Shown piece by piece: positions 45,052 to 55,914 of a stretch of DNA of 64,000 bases (positions are counted from its first letter, which is position 1; each line of letters opens with the position of its first letter). The position numbers were made by a program, and so were the translations under genes. This stretch comes from Pseudomonadota bacterium (GTDB lineage Bacteria; Pseudomonadota; Gammaproteobacteria; Arenicellales; UBA868). The stretch spans positions 1-64,000 of the forward strand of contig JABJIU010000012.1 of assembly GCA_018661145.1 (NCBI GenBank). The letters run 5' to 3'. Below the pieces are notes generated by a model. The model did not search any database, was not told the origin of the DNA, and was given only the letters and a program-made list of their open reading frames with translations.

Positions 45052-48000
45052 TCAATCGGGACAACCTTCAAGACCTCTACCCGCTTGCCCCGATGCAGGA
45101 GGGTATGCTGTTCAGCTGGCTGATGGCGCCTGAATCCAATGCCTATCGTGAGCAAATTGTTTACCGCCTGCGCGGGCCCCTGGACATCTTACGCTTCGAA
45201 AAGGCATGGAAGGCACTGGCCCAACGCCACGACATTCTACGAACAGTTTTTGTTCACGACAAAGCCGATCGCCCGCTTCAAATGGTGCTCAAGGAGGTCG
45301 ATGTCGGGTTTCGTACAGAGGACCTAAGAGGCCAGAAGCGCGAACAACGGGCGACGCACGCTTTGGCCTGCCGTCAGTTGGAGCGCGAACAACCTTTCGA
45401 CCTAGCGCGGGAGTTGTCGTCACGCGTCACAGTAATTCGATTATCCGAGAATGAATTTGAGGTCGTATGGACTTTCCATCACATCATTCTCGACGGCTGG
45501 AGTGTCGGCTTGCTAATGGCCGACCTCCTGCGCCTTTATGCGGGCATTGCGCTTGCGCCGACACCAAAACCCTATAGCCATTATATCAAATGGCTGGAGG
45601 CCCGGGACCAAGCGGCCAGCAGAGAGTTCTGGTGTGAAAGCCTTGCCGGCTACGCGGGTCAGGCAACCCTCCCCTCATCACGCCCCGGCTTCACTTCGCC
45701 CGACTACGAAGCCGCAACAACGACCTTCAACTTCGAGCCGGACGAGACCGCAGGGTTAGAACGCTTCGCCCGCGAACAAGGCGTCACCACAGGTGCTTTG
45801 ACACACGCCCTCTGGGCCATACTACTTAGTCGCTATCAGTCATTCGGCAAAGACATGTCGGGCGGTCACGATCTGGTATTGGGGACGGTGGTATCCGGTC
45901 GCCCGCCGTCACTTTCGGGCGTAGACACTATGGTGGGTCTGTTCACGAACACCGTCCCGTTGCGCCTCAAATTCTCAGATGATGATACTTTGGCGGAGGT
46001 TCTTTCACGAGTGCAGGACGGCATGCTGGCGGTTCAAGAGCATGCCTACCTCCCGCTCGCCGAGCTGCAATCCAAGTCGGGTATGGTAGAGCATGTCATC
46101 GCATACGAGAACTACCCGCGGGACCAGCAAATATCGGCGTCTGTCTCAGCCGGTGAATTTGGCTTCCAAGTAGAATCGGTCGAGGCGCTCGAACAGACGC
46201 CATATGATCTCAACGTCGTTTTTGTTCCCGGCGAGCGGCTCCACGTCACATTCTACTTCAACTCATCGCACTACAGTTATCAGCAGATAGAGCGACTCTT
46301 TGAGCAGCTGCGCACGCTTGCGTTAGCGATAGAGTCGTCACCACGCGCAAAAATTCGTGACCTCGACTTACTTCCAAAGCCGGAACGGGCCCTCCTAGCA
46401 ACCTTCACTAACGATCGTATCGACCGAGCCGGTCCAAAGACTATCAGCGCCTCCGTTGCCCAGCACATTCAGGCGACGCCCGACGCGCCGGCGATTATAG
46501 TCGGCGACAAGGTTCTTACCTACGAACAGCTTGACAGGCGGGTCGCACAGCTCGGCAGAGTTTTGTGCAAGGAGTTTGGCTTGGCTGCCGGGATGCGGGT
46601 AGCAGTAGCAGTCGAACGCGGACCGGAAACCCCGATCGCTTGGCTCGCAATTATGCGAGCGGGCGGAGTCTATGTTCCCATCGATCCGGATTTTCCGGCA
46701 GAACGCACGGCGTTTATGGTCAAGGACAGTAATTGCGCCATGGTTCTAACCGGTGCTGCGCACCTGCAAACACTGCGCGCCACTCTGAAGGACGTGGCTG
46801 TCCATGACATCCGCTCGCTGGCAGCGGCCGGCGCGATAGAACCGGTGCATGACGATCGCATGGTCGATGAAAGCGCCTACGTAATCTACACGTCCGGCTC
46901 TACCGGCCTTCCCAAGGGTGTTGCTGTAGGTCATCTTGGCGTACTGAACGTTGTCGCCCACATGGGCGAGCTTTACCCGATCGGGCTGGGTGATCGAGTA
47001 GTGTTCTTCGCATCACCATCATTCGATGCCTCCATCTGGGAAATGTGTATCGCGCTCTGCCATGGAGCCACGCTCGTGATTGCGGACCAGGCAACCGTAG
47101 CCGATCCAGGCCGCTTTGGTGCTTTCCTGCGTCACCACGGCTGCACAGTTACGATCCTGCCGCCGTCTTATGTGCGCCTTCTAGAACTGGAGGATCTCTC
47201 GGCGCTAAAGCTGTTGGCGACCGGCGGAGAGGCAACGGATACGGTCACTGCAGCTCGGCTCAGCGGTAGGCTCCTCTACGCCAATCTGTACGGACCGACA
47301 GAAACCAGCATCATGGTCACTTCCCACGTGGTGTCACCGCGCACGCGCTACACGCGCTCGGTGCCAATCGGTGCCCCCATACCCAACGTCGAAGCGCTGG
47401 TGTTGGACCAGGAAAACAGACTAGTGCCGATCGGCGCCCCTGGCGAATTATGCGTAGCGGGGGTCAACGTTGCGCTGGGTTACCTCAATCGCCCGGAACT
47501 CAACGCTGAACGGTTCCCCCCGCATCCGATGGACGACGGACAGAGCATGTATCGGACAGGCGACATAGTTCGATGGCTGGACGATGGGACGCTGGAACTC
47601 GTCGGGCGAGTGGACGATCAGGTAAAGGTCCGCGGTCATCGGGTTGAACTCGGCGAAGTACAGGCAGCCCTCCTCTCCTGCCCCGGGGTCCTCCAGGCGG
47701 CTGTCACGGCAGACCAATCCCCGGAGAGGACAGGCGAACTGAGTGCCTACATCGTTTCGCGCGCAGACCTGTCGTCCGCAGAGATTAGAAAGTATTTGCA
47801 GCGTACACTCCCGGAGTACATGATTCCCTCGCTGATCTCGTTCCTGAGTGAGTTGCCGCTGACGACCCAAGGCAAGCTGGATCGCGCAGCCTTGCCGGAG
47901 ATCTACCCCCATCGCCAGTCCCCGTCACCAACGGAAGTATCGTTCAACCCGCTGGAGACAAAGCTCCTGGATATCTGGCGCGAGGTCCACGGCACCCCCA

Positions 48001-51000
48001 ATGCCGGCGTCAACGAGAGTTTCCTTGACCTAGGCGGGCATAGCCTCACTGCTATTCGCCTTGCTGTGGAGATACGCAAGCGGATCGGCTATGAGGTTGG
48101 AGTGCGCGACATTTTCCTGCACCCGACCGTGGCCGATCTTGCACTGGCGTTGCATGGCGGCAACACGTCGATCGAAGCATCTATCCCGCGCATCCCGGAC
48201 GCGCCGCACTATGCTGTATCTGCCGCGCAGCATCGGCTTTGGCTCATACACAACCTTGGCGGTGACCCGGTCGCCTACAACGTCTCTGGAGCGTTTTCTA
48301 TTCAGGGACCGGTTGACGTAGAAGCCCTAAAGCGCGCTTGCTTTCACTTACTTGCCCGCCATGAAGCACTGCGGACCACCTACAGCCAGCACGACGGACA
48401 GCCGAGGCAGCAGCTTTGCCCGCCCGCTGACGACACGCTTGTTAGCACGGACGTAACAACCGCGTCCAACCCGCACGCAGAAGCCATGGCCCTATTCCAG
48501 CAGCTCAGCGAACAAACGTTCGACCTGGTACACGGTCCCCTGATCAGGATGCGGCTGGTAAAAGAGGGACATGAACACCACCTACTCATCGTCGTCCTCC
48601 ACCACATTGTCGCGGATGGCTGGTCAGTGGACATCATCATCCGTGAGCTTTCAGCGCTTTACGCGGCGAAAACGCAAGGAACTGATGACGGACTCCCCCC
48701 CCTCAGCGTGCAGTATCGCGACGTCTCGGCGTGGCTCAACGCACGGCCGATGACGGAACATGCCAACTACTGGCGCAGTAAGCTTGGTGGCCGCTTGGCC
48801 CAGCTCGAACTACCCCTGGATAGACCTCGGCCCCCGACGCGCACCTTTCGAGGGACAACCCACCGCTACGAGATCCCCGACCACGTCGTCCGAAACCTTC
48901 GGGTATTAGCCCGATCGGCGAACGCCACCCCTTTCATGGTGCTCGTCGCCGTCGTAAAAATACTGCTATCCCGCTACTCAGGGCAAAGCGACATATTGGT
49001 CGGACACCCTGTCGCGGGGCGCGACCATTCGGACCTGAAGGATCAGGTAGGTTTTTTCGTCAACACCATTGTGCTGCGCGACGAGGTTAGAGCGGACCAA
49101 GCCTTCTCGGTCTTTCTGGCCGAAATCCGGCAGACGGTGCTGGAAGGGATCGAACATCAGGCCTACCCTTTCGACCAGCTGATAGAGGAACTGGGCGCCG
49201 TGCGGACGCCCAGCAGGCACCCAGTCTTCGACGTGATGGTCTCCTACGAGGGCTCGCCGTCCGGCATCTTGGAACTTCCAGGCCTGCAGGTTGAGCCTGT
49301 CGACATAACCTCCCGGACAAGTAAATTTGATCTGCTCTTTGCGTTCAACGAGACCGCCGCCTCAATACACGCGGCGATCGAGTACTCAACGGACGTCTTC
49401 AACACATCCACCGTCGAGCGCATGTGGGGTCATCTGTTGACCCTTCTCGAAGCTGCGACAGCAGCGCCGCAGACAATCCTCCAACTCCTTCCCATGCTAA
49501 CCGGTGAGGAGCATTCACCGATACAACTTGGCGAGCCGACGCTGAGCGCGACCAGCACGGATGACAGTCTCGTCTCGCGCATCGAGCGTGCAATCGCGAC
49601 CTGCGCAGAGACCACCGCCGTGGTGTGTGGTGATGTTCGGCTCAGCTATCGCCAACTCGACAAACGGACCAGCGCACTCGCGCGGCGACTGGTGGCAGCC
49701 GGAGTGGTGCGCGATGTTCCCGTCGGGCTATATATAGACCGGTCTGTGGACATGCTCACAGGCATCATCGGCATCCTCAAAAGCGGTGGTGCCTACTTGC
49801 CACTCGACCCAAGCCTGCCGCCCCATCGTCTTCGCTCAATGCTTAACGACGCTGGCGCGACAATAGTAGTCAGCCACACTCGACTAGCATCGGAGGCTTC
49901 GCCGCTTGGGGCTCGGGTCATGCTTCTGGATAGCACCGGCTCCGAGGCTGACCACGTCCCCCTGCCCCTGGTAGGCGCCGTTAACCTTGCCTACGTTATG
50001 TTCACATCAGGATCTACCGGTAGGCCAAACGGGGTCATGGTAGAACATCGCAACGTGCTCGCACTGCTGGATGCGTACGAAAAACTGGCGCCCGCGCAGG
50101 CAGAATTGTCCGGCGCTGCACTTTGTCCATTTGGTTTTGACGTCTCCGTATGGGAAATATTCTCGGTGCTCACACACGCCGGCACGCTGCATCTGCTTGC
50201 CAGAGAAGATGCTGCAAACGGGCTTAGGCTGGTCGAGTACCTGCACAAACAGGGTATATCGAGCGCTTACGTGCCTCCTGCTCTGGTCGACGAGGTGGCA
50301 AAAGCCATCGCGGAAAGCGGCCGCTCGTCATTAAATCGATTGCTGGTCGGCGTGGAGCCGATTCTCCAGGACACTCTCGACCGGCTCCGAACCACCGTTC
50401 CTGGGCTGCGTATAGTGAACGGCTACGGCCCAACGGAAGCAACGGTCTGCGCCACGTTTCTGCTTTACGAGGGCCGCCCAGGTTCGGATACCCCCACACC
50501 TATCGGCACTGCCGCTGCTGGGTATGAAGTACATATCCTCAATGCAGACATGGAGCCTGTGCCAAAAGGCGTGGCCGGCGAGATCTTCGTTGGCGGCGCC
50601 GGCCTCTCGCGTGGATACGCCGGCAATGCCCCTCTAACCGCACAGCGATTTATTCCCAACCCCTTTGCGCGCTTGGCTGGAAAACGCCTTTACAGAACCG
50701 GCGATCTGGCGCGAATTCTGGCCGACGGCAACATCCAGTTCCTCGGGCGCAGAGACCAGCAGATGAAGCTGCGGGGCATGCGTATTGAGCCAGGTGAGAT
50801 CGAATACATCTTGTGCACTAGCTCGGCCGTACTTGAAGCCGCAGTGATGCTCCAGGACGCGCCGACCGGCGACAAGCAGCTGGTGGCGTATGTCGCGGGA
50901 GGCATCACTGGTGAGCAAGTGCCTCAGCTTCGAGCGCTGCTGAAGACGAAACTCCCCGAATACATGATCCCTGCGGCGTTCGTAGCGGTCCCGTCGCTGC

Positions 51001-54000
51001 CACGGACGATCAACGGGAAGGTGGACCGCGCTGCCCTCCACTTGCCCGCCACCCCCCTGCTTGCGCCACAGACCGCGGCTGGCCCACTGACCGCTACAGA
51101 GGAACGGCTGCTCGTCTTGTGGTCGGAAGTACTTCAAGTGGAACACCTCGGATGCGACGACGACTTCTTCGAGTTGGGAGGACACTCTCTGCTCGCGACA
51201 CGGTTGCTGGGCCGAGTACACGAGGCCACGGGGATTGAGTTGCCGTTACGGCAACTGTTCGAAGGGCGAACGATTCGCGAAACGGCAGCTTACCTGGATG
51301 CGCTCAACTCCGAAAAGCGCGACGAGCCGTCGCGGGTGCCGATAGATCCTGTCCGTCGCGACGCCACGCTGCGGCTGTCCTATGCACAGGAGCGTTTGTG
51401 GTTCCTCGAGCAGCTCGAACCCGGTTCAGCTTACAACGTCCCGGCCATTCTCGAACTAGACGGAGAGCTTGAACCCAAACGATTGGAGCAAGCCTTTAAC
51501 ACGGTCATCGACCACCACGAGGTTCTGAGAACGAGCTTCATCTCCATCGATGGACAGCCGGCCCAGGAAATCCTCGCCAGCCGGCCCGTTTCTATCCCCT
51601 GTCACGATCTCGGCAACCTCGACCAATCCTTGCAATCGGCCGAAGTGCGGCACCGCGCTGAGGCTCTTTCGTCTAGCCCCTTCGATCTAGTCAATGACGC
51701 GCTGGTTCGAGCGATCCTGCTGCGGCTTGCTCCGCAGCGACATGTCCTGCTGCTTTCGATCCATCACATCGTCGTGGACGGTTGGTCAATGAACGTTCTC
51801 TTAAAAGACTTGAGTGCCAGCTACAGAGGAAAGGCGCTTGCCCGACTACCGCTCCAATACGCCGACTTTGCGGCTTGGCAAAGGCATAAGGGGTACGAAG
51901 GGATGCTGGCAAGACAGGTCGATTACTGGCGCCACCGGCTCGCCGACCTGCCGCCGCTCCTTCCGCTTCCCATCGACCACCCACGCGAAACGGAGCGAAC
52001 AAGGAAGGCCGCCATCGAGCGGTTCATGATTGGAACCGAGCTGGTATGCGCAGTGAAGTCACGAGCCAGTGAATTACAAGTCACGCCTTTCATGATGACG
52101 CTGGCCGCTCTGGGGGCCTTGCTTGCGCGGACTACCGGTCAGAAAGACATTCCCATTGGCACGCCAATCGCGAACCGCACTCGCGCCGAGCTCGAGGACC
52201 AGATCGGGTTCTTTGCCAACACGATTGTTGTTCGCCTCGACCTGGAAGACAATCCAAGCTACGCCGACCTCGTCAGGCGAACCCGCGAAGCGACCGTTGA
52301 TGCCTATGCACATCAAGATGCGCCGTTCGAGCAGATCGTTAGCGCCCTCCAGCCTGAGCGAAGCCTAAGCCATACACCTTTGTTCCAGGTGCTCTTCATC
52401 ATGCAACACGAGGAGACATATTCTGCCTCGCTGCCCGGCCTGCAGGTTCGCTCTCTCCCACAGCCAGCAACGACAGCAAAGTTCGACCTGACCGTCGCGC
52501 TCGAAGAGAGGAACGGGACGTATACGGGTGCCATCGAATACGACAGTAGCCTTTTCGACCCCGGCACCGTTCGCTCGATGTGTTCACAGTTCCACACCCT
52601 GTTAGCCAGCGCAGTCGGCCACCCGGAAGAGCGCGTCAGTCGCCTGCCATTGCTGACCAATGCACAGCGTGAGGACATTGCCGAGCGGCAGACCGGAAAT
52701 GTAGCCGCTATATCCGAGGCTAAAACGGTAGGTGGGCTCTTCGCTGCCCAAGTCCAACGCACACCTCTTTCTGTTGCCATCGAAGATGGTTACACAAAAA
52801 CAACTTACGCAGAATTGGACGCACGAGCCTGTCGCCTGGCGCGCCATCTACGCAAACACGGCGCTGGACGGAATGTGCCAGTCGGCCTTTCTATTTCACG
52901 GAACACCGATGCTCTCGTGGGCCTCCTAGCCATCATCAAGGTCGGCGCAGGCGTGGTTCCGATCGATCCGTCTTATCCTTTAGAGCGCCAGTCGGCCATG
53001 CTCCGGGACGCAGGCGTATCGCTACTGGTCGGAATGAGCCTGCGGCAGCCAGCCGATACCATCGGCCCGGAGCACGTTGACCTACAGCACATTGACCTGC
53101 AGCGCGATGCAGCGCGCATTGCTGGGGAACCATACGAAGCGCTCCCGATAGAGAATACACCGGACGATCTCTTCTATTTATTGTTCACCTCCGGTTCTAC
53201 TGGCGTGCCCAAGGGCGTACAGGTCCCGCACCGCGTCATTACCAATCTGCTCGCGTGGGGAAGAACCGAAGACGATTTCGCAACACCCGCCCGCACGCTG
53301 CAGTTCACCTCCATGAGTTTCGACGTCTCGTTCCAAGAAATTTTCAGCTGCTGGGCCCATGGGGGGACGCTCGTCCTTATAGACGATGAACGGCGTCGTG
53401 ACTCGATGGCCCTGCTGGCTTTCCTCCAACAATATCGAATCGAGCGTCTGTTTGCGCCTTATGTCGCCCTCCAGGGACTGGCGGAGGCAGCGATCAACCA
53501 GCCTTACGATTGCCTGCCCACCTCCCTGAAGCAGATTGTAACCGCCGGGGAGCAGCTACGGACCACCCGCGCGCTAGTGCAGCTGTTCACGCGCCTGGAC
53601 GAATGCCGGCTGTATAACCACTACGGTCCAACCGAAACCCACGTCGTCACGGCCCATCGACTCAGCGGACCGCCATCAGAATGGCCGGCTCTGCCACCCA
53701 TCGGCCGGCCGCTCGCCGGCGTCAGGCTCTATCTGCTCGATGAGCAACAGAACCACGTTCCTGCTGGCGTAATCGGAGAGCTCCACGTTGGCGGCGTTGC
53801 GGTTGCCAGCGGCTACATCAACCGCCCCGGGCTGACGGCGGAACGCTTCCTGCCCGACCCGCACGGTGACGGAAGCCTAATGTACCGCACAGGCGACCTC
53901 GCGCGGCACCGCACCGATGGCTGCTACGAATTCTGTGGGAGAGCCGACGCGCAGATCAAAGTTCGTGGATTTCGTGTTGAACCCGGCGAGATCGAAGTTG

Positions 54001-55886
54001 CACTCATGCAGCACGAAAACATCGGTCAGGCGGTTGTCACGCTCAACTCCGGCAAAGGTCAGGATCGCCTGGTAGCCCACGTTTGCCCGAGCCCTGGCGC
54101 GGAGATCAATGTTGTCGAACTGCGCCAACATATAGCCAGCCTACTGCCTGAATACATGATTCCGTCTGCCTTCTCGATCCTGTCCAGCATACCGCTGACT
54201 GCAACCGGCAAGGTCGATCGAATACGGTTGCCGGATGCGGAGGCTGCACCTGAGCGACAGCGCATACCGCCCGAGACCGCTACCGAGCGCGCCCTCGCAG
54301 AGATATTCGAGCAAGTGCTGGAAGTGAATGATCTCGGAGTGACCGACAATTTCTTTGAACTCGGCGGGCACTCACTTCTTGCGACGCGCCTCATTTCGCG
54401 TATCCTCGGTACTTTCGGAGCACAACTCGCACTGAGAAGCCTGTTCGAGGCACCGACGATCAGGGAGCTCGCACGGGTCATCGAGGCTGCTAACACCAAC
54501 GCGATGCCCGAAGCAGTAATGAGTGTCGAACGGACCTACCCGCTACCACTCTCGTACGCGCAGGAACGACTCTGGTATCTGGACCGACTTTCGCCCGGGG
54601 CCGGCTACAACATGCCAGCAGCGCTTCGGCTTCAGGGGCCTCTTAATCTAAACGCACTTCAGGGCGCATTTGACGCCATAATTGAACGGCACGAGGTCCT
54701 TAGAACACGTTTTGTCGAGCAAGCGGGCGTTCCCGTTCAGTGCGTGGATACCGAGCAGGCCGTCGAAATAAAAATGATTTCGTTGCGGTCTGGCAACCCG
54801 GACGAGCGCGCGGCAGAAGTGCGTCGGCTTGCAGAGACGCAAGCAGGCACGCCCTTCGAACTCGCCAAGGGGCCGCTTCTCCGTCTGACCCTCCTCGACC
54901 TCGGTCAGAGAGAACACGTCCTGATCATTGTGCTGCACCATATTATTGCCGATGGCTGGTCCATATCGGTGCTGACCCGCGAGCTGGTCGCCTTCTACGT
55001 CGCGCTTTCTAGAGGCGTTCCTCACGTGCTACCTCCATTGCCACTCCAGTACGGCGATTTCTCCTGCTGGCAACGAGGAACGCAGACCACTCGAATACTG
55101 GAGTTACAACGGGAGTATTGGGCCGACAAACTGAAAGGTGCCGTCCCAGCCATTGCGTTGCCCGTGAGCAGGCAACGTGTCGGCAGGTCCGACATGAGCG
55201 GGGCAACCGTTGCGTTCGAGCTACCCCAAGAACTTGGCGACGCCGTCAGGGTTCACGCACAGGCCACTAAAACAACCGTCTACGCAACGCTCCTGAGCGC
55301 CTTTCTCGCACTACTCTTTCGCATCAGCGGGCAGTCTGATCTGACCATTGGCACGCCAGTGGGTCATCGCCCGCGACCTGAATTCGAACCTCTTATTGGA
55401 CTATTTCTGAACATGCTGCCCCTTCGAGTTCGCTGTGACGCGAACATGAGTCTTGCTGGATTGTGCGACGCGGTCCATGCGACTGCACTTGATGCCTTCG
55501 CTCAAGGCGACCTGCCCTTCGAGCAAATAGTGAATGCTGCAGAAACCAATAGAGAATCCACCCAATCGCCGCTATTCAACGTAGTGTTCGTGATGCAGAA
55601 CGCACCAAGCACTGAACTGGTTCTGGATGGCATCGACATCACACCCGTCGAATTCGAATCCGTGGTGGCCAAGTACGACATCACGCTGGCGCTCAAGGAT
55701 TCGGGCGGCTGCATCTCTGGTGGGCTTGAGTACGCAACCGACATACTCGACCTCGGAACAGCTAAACAATTGGTCGATGCGTTCATCGAGGTGGTAAACG
55801 CCATGACCAACGACCCGTCTGCACTTCTGATGGATCGATCAACCAACCTAAACCAAGCCGTCGACGACGAGGACTTCACATTTTGA
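45048..55886 (+). CDS. NRPS: C-A-PCP-C-A-PCP-C-A(Pro)-PCP-C
   Basis: 3612 residues, GTG start overlapping the previous stop. COM-acceptor/DCL C domain (LYPLAPMQEGMLF; HHIILDGWS at 144), then three A-PCP units with PCP Ser at 999, 2047 and 3109 and C domains with HHxxxDG at 1185 and 2239. A fourth, complete C domain (HHIIADGWS at 3297) ends the protein without A or PCP. Specificity residues by eye: first DAWIAGLIM, unassigned; second DVWYLGGVC, unassigned; third DVQFVAHVV, close to the Pro code DVQLIAHVV. The terminal C domain needs a partner carrier in trans; the minus-strand A-PCP-TE protein at 58-61.7 kb is the obvious candidate. No E domains are present, so these residues should be L (or Gly) unless epimerised elsewhere. 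Confidence 0.94.
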   Translation: MINRDNLQDLYPLAPMQEGMLFSWLMAPESNAYREQIVYRLRGPLDILRFEKAWKALAQRHDILRTVFVHDKADRPLQMVLKEVDVGFRTEDLRGQKREQRATHALACRQLEREQPFDLARELSSRVTVIRLSENEFEVVWTFHHIILDGWSVGLLMADLLRLYAGIALAPTPKPYSHYIKWLEARDQAASREFWCESLAGYAGQATLPSSRPGFTSPDYEAATTTFNFEPDETAGLERFAREQGVTTGALTHALWAILLSRYQSFGKDMSGGHDLVLGTVVSGRPPSLSGVDTMVGLFTNTVPLRLKFSDDDTLAEVLSRVQDGMLAVQEHAYLPLAELQSKSGMVEHVIAYENYPRDQQISASVSAGEFGFQVESVEALEQTPYDLNVVFVPGERLHVTFYFNSSHYSYQQIERLFEQLRTLALAIESSPRAKIRDLDLLPKPERALLATFTNDRIDRAGPKTISASVAQHIQATPDAPAIIVGDKVLTYEQLDRRVAQLGRVLCKEFGLAAGMRVAVAVERGPETPIAWLAIMRAGGVYVPIDPDFPAERTAFMVKDSNCAMVLTGAAHLQTLRATLKDVAVHDIRSLAAAGAIEPVHDDRMVDESAYVIYTSGSTGLPKGVAVGHLGVLNVVAHMGELYPIGLGDRVVFFASPSFDASIWEMCIALCHGATLVIADQATVADPGRFGAFLRHHGCTVTILPPSYVRLLELEDLSALKLLATGGEATDTVTAARLSGRLLYANLYGPTETSIMVTSHVVSPRTRYTRSVPIGAPIPNVEALVLDQENRLVPIGAPGELCVAGVNVALGYLNRPELNAERFPPHPMDDGQSMYRTGDIVRWLDDGTLELVGRVDDQVKVRGHRVELGEVQAALLSCPGVLQAAVTADQSPERTGELSAYIVSRADLSSAEIRKYLQRTLPEYMIPSLISFLSELPLTTQGKLDRAALPEIYPHRQSPSPTEVSFNPLETKLLDIWREVHGTPNAGVNESFLDLGGHSLTAIRLAVEIRKRIGYEVGVRDIFLHPTVADLALALHGGNTSIEASIPRIPDAPHYAVSAAQHRLWLIHNLGGDPVAYNVSGAFSIQGPVDVEALKRACFHLLARHEALRTTYSQHDGQPRQQLCPPADDTLVSTDVTTASNPHAEAMALFQQLSEQTFDLVHGPLIRMRLVKEGHEHHLLIVVLHHIVADGWSVDIIIRELSALYAAKTQGTDDGLPPLSVQYRDVSAWLNARPMTEHANYWRSKLGGRLAQLELPLDRPRPPTRTFRGTTHRYEIPDHVVRNLRVLARSANATPFMVLVAVVKILLSRYSGQSDILVGHPVAGRDHSDLKDQVGFFVNTIVLRDEVRADQAFSVFLAEIRQTVLEGIEHQAYPFDQLIEELGAVRTPSRHPVFDVMVSYEGSPSGILELPGLQVEPVDITSRTSKFDLLFAFNETAASIHAAIEYSTDVFNTSTVERMWGHLLTLLEAATAAPQTILQLLPMLTGEEHSPIQLGEPTLSATSTDDSLVSRIERAIATCAETTAVVCGDVRLSYRQLDKRTSALARRLVAAGVVRDVPVGLYIDRSVDMLTGIIGILKSGGAYLPLDPSLPPHRLRSMLNDAGATIVVSHTRLASEASPLGARVMLLDSTGSEADHVPLPLVGAVNLAYVMFTSGSTGRPNGVMVEHRNVLALLDAYEKLAPAQAELSGAALCPFGFDVSVWEIFSVLTHAGTLHLLAREDAANGLRLVEYLHKQGISSAYVPPALVDEVAKAIAESGRSSLNRLLVGVEPILQDTLDRLRTTVPGLRIVNGYGPTEATVCATFLLYEGRPGSDTPTPIGTAAAGYEVHILNADMEPVPKGVAGEIFVGGAGLSRGYAGNAPLTAQRFIPNPFARLAGKRLYRTGDLARILADGNIQFLGRRDQQMKLRGMRIEPGEIEYILCTSSAVLEAAVMLQDAPTGDKQLVAYVAGGITGEQVPQLRALLKTKLPEYMIPAAFVAVPSLPRTINGKVDRAALHLPATPLLAPQTAAGPLTATEERLLVLWSEVLQVEHLGCDDDFFELGGHSLLATRLLGRVHEATGIELPLRQLFEGRTIRETAAYLDALNSEKRDEPSRVPIDPVRRDATLRLSYAQERLWFLEQLEPGSAYNVPAILELDGELEPKRLEQAFNTVIDHHEVLRTSFISIDGQPAQEILASRPVSIPCHDLGNLDQSLQSAEVRHRAEALSSSPFDLVNDALVRAILLRLAPQRHVLLLSIHHIVVDGWSMNVLLKDLSASYRGKALARLPLQYADFAAWQRHKGYEGMLARQVDYWRHRLADLPPLLPLPIDHPRETERTRKAAIERFMIGTELVCAVKSRASELQVTPFMMTLAALGALLARTTGQKDIPIGTPIANRTRAELEDQIGFFANTIVVRLDLEDNPSYADLVRRTREATVDAYAHQDAPFEQIVSALQPERSLSHTPLFQVLFIMQHEETYSASLPGLQVRSLPQPATTAKFDLTVALEERNGTYTGAIEYDSSLFDPGTVRSMCSQFHTLLASAVGHPEERVSRLPLLTNAQREDIAERQTGNVAAISEAKTVGGLFAAQVQRTPLSVAIEDGYTKTTYAELDARACRLARHLRKHGAGRNVPVGLSISRNTDALVGLLAIIKVGAGVVPIDPSYPLERQSAMLRDAGVSLLVGMSLRQPADTIGPEHVDLQHIDLQRDAARIAGEPYEALPIENTPDDLFYLLFTSGSTGVPKGVQVPHRVITNLLAWGRTEDDFATPARTLQFTSMSFDVSFQEIFSCWAHGGTLVLIDDERRRDSMALLAFLQQYRIERLFAPYVALQGLAEAAINQPYDCLPTSLKQIVTAGEQLRTTRALVQLFTRLDECRLYNHYGPTETHVVTAHRLSGPPSEWPALPPIGRPLAGVRLYLLDEQQNHVPAGVIGELHVGGVAVASGYINRPGLTAERFLPDPHGDGSLMYRTGDLARHRTDGCYEFCGRADAQIKVRGFRVEPGEIEVALMQHENIGQAVVTLNSGKGQDRLVAHVCPSPGAEINVVELRQHIASLLPEYMIPSAFSILSSIPLTATGKVDRIRLPDAEAAPERQRIPPETATERALAEIFEQVLEVNDLGVTDNFFELGGHSLLATRLISRILGTFGAQLALRSLFEAPTIRELARVIEAANTNAMPEAVMSVERTYPLPLSYAQERLWYLDRLSPGAGYNMPAALRLQGPLNLNALQGAFDAIIERHEVLRTRFVEQAGVPVQCVDTEQAVEIKMISLRSGNPDERAAEVRRLAETQAGTPFELAKGPLLRLTLLDLGQREHVLIIVLHHIIADGWSISVLTRELVAFYVALSRGVPHVLPPLPLQYGDFSCWQRGTQTTRILELQREYWADKLKGAVPAIALPVSRQRVGRSDMSGATVAFELPQELGDAVRVHAQATKTTVYATLLSAFLALLFRISGQSDLTIGTPVGHRPRPEFEPLIGLFLNMLPLRVRCDANMSLAGLCDAVHATALDAFAQGDLPFEQIVNAAETNRESTQSPLFNVVFVMQNAPSTELVLDGIDITPVEFESVVAKYDITLALKDSGGCISGGLEYATDILDLGTAKQLVDAFIEVVNAMTNDPSALLMDRSTNLNQAVDDEDFTF

Positions 55887-55914
55887 ACTTTAGCAGCGCA
55901 CGAGGTGCAAAGAG

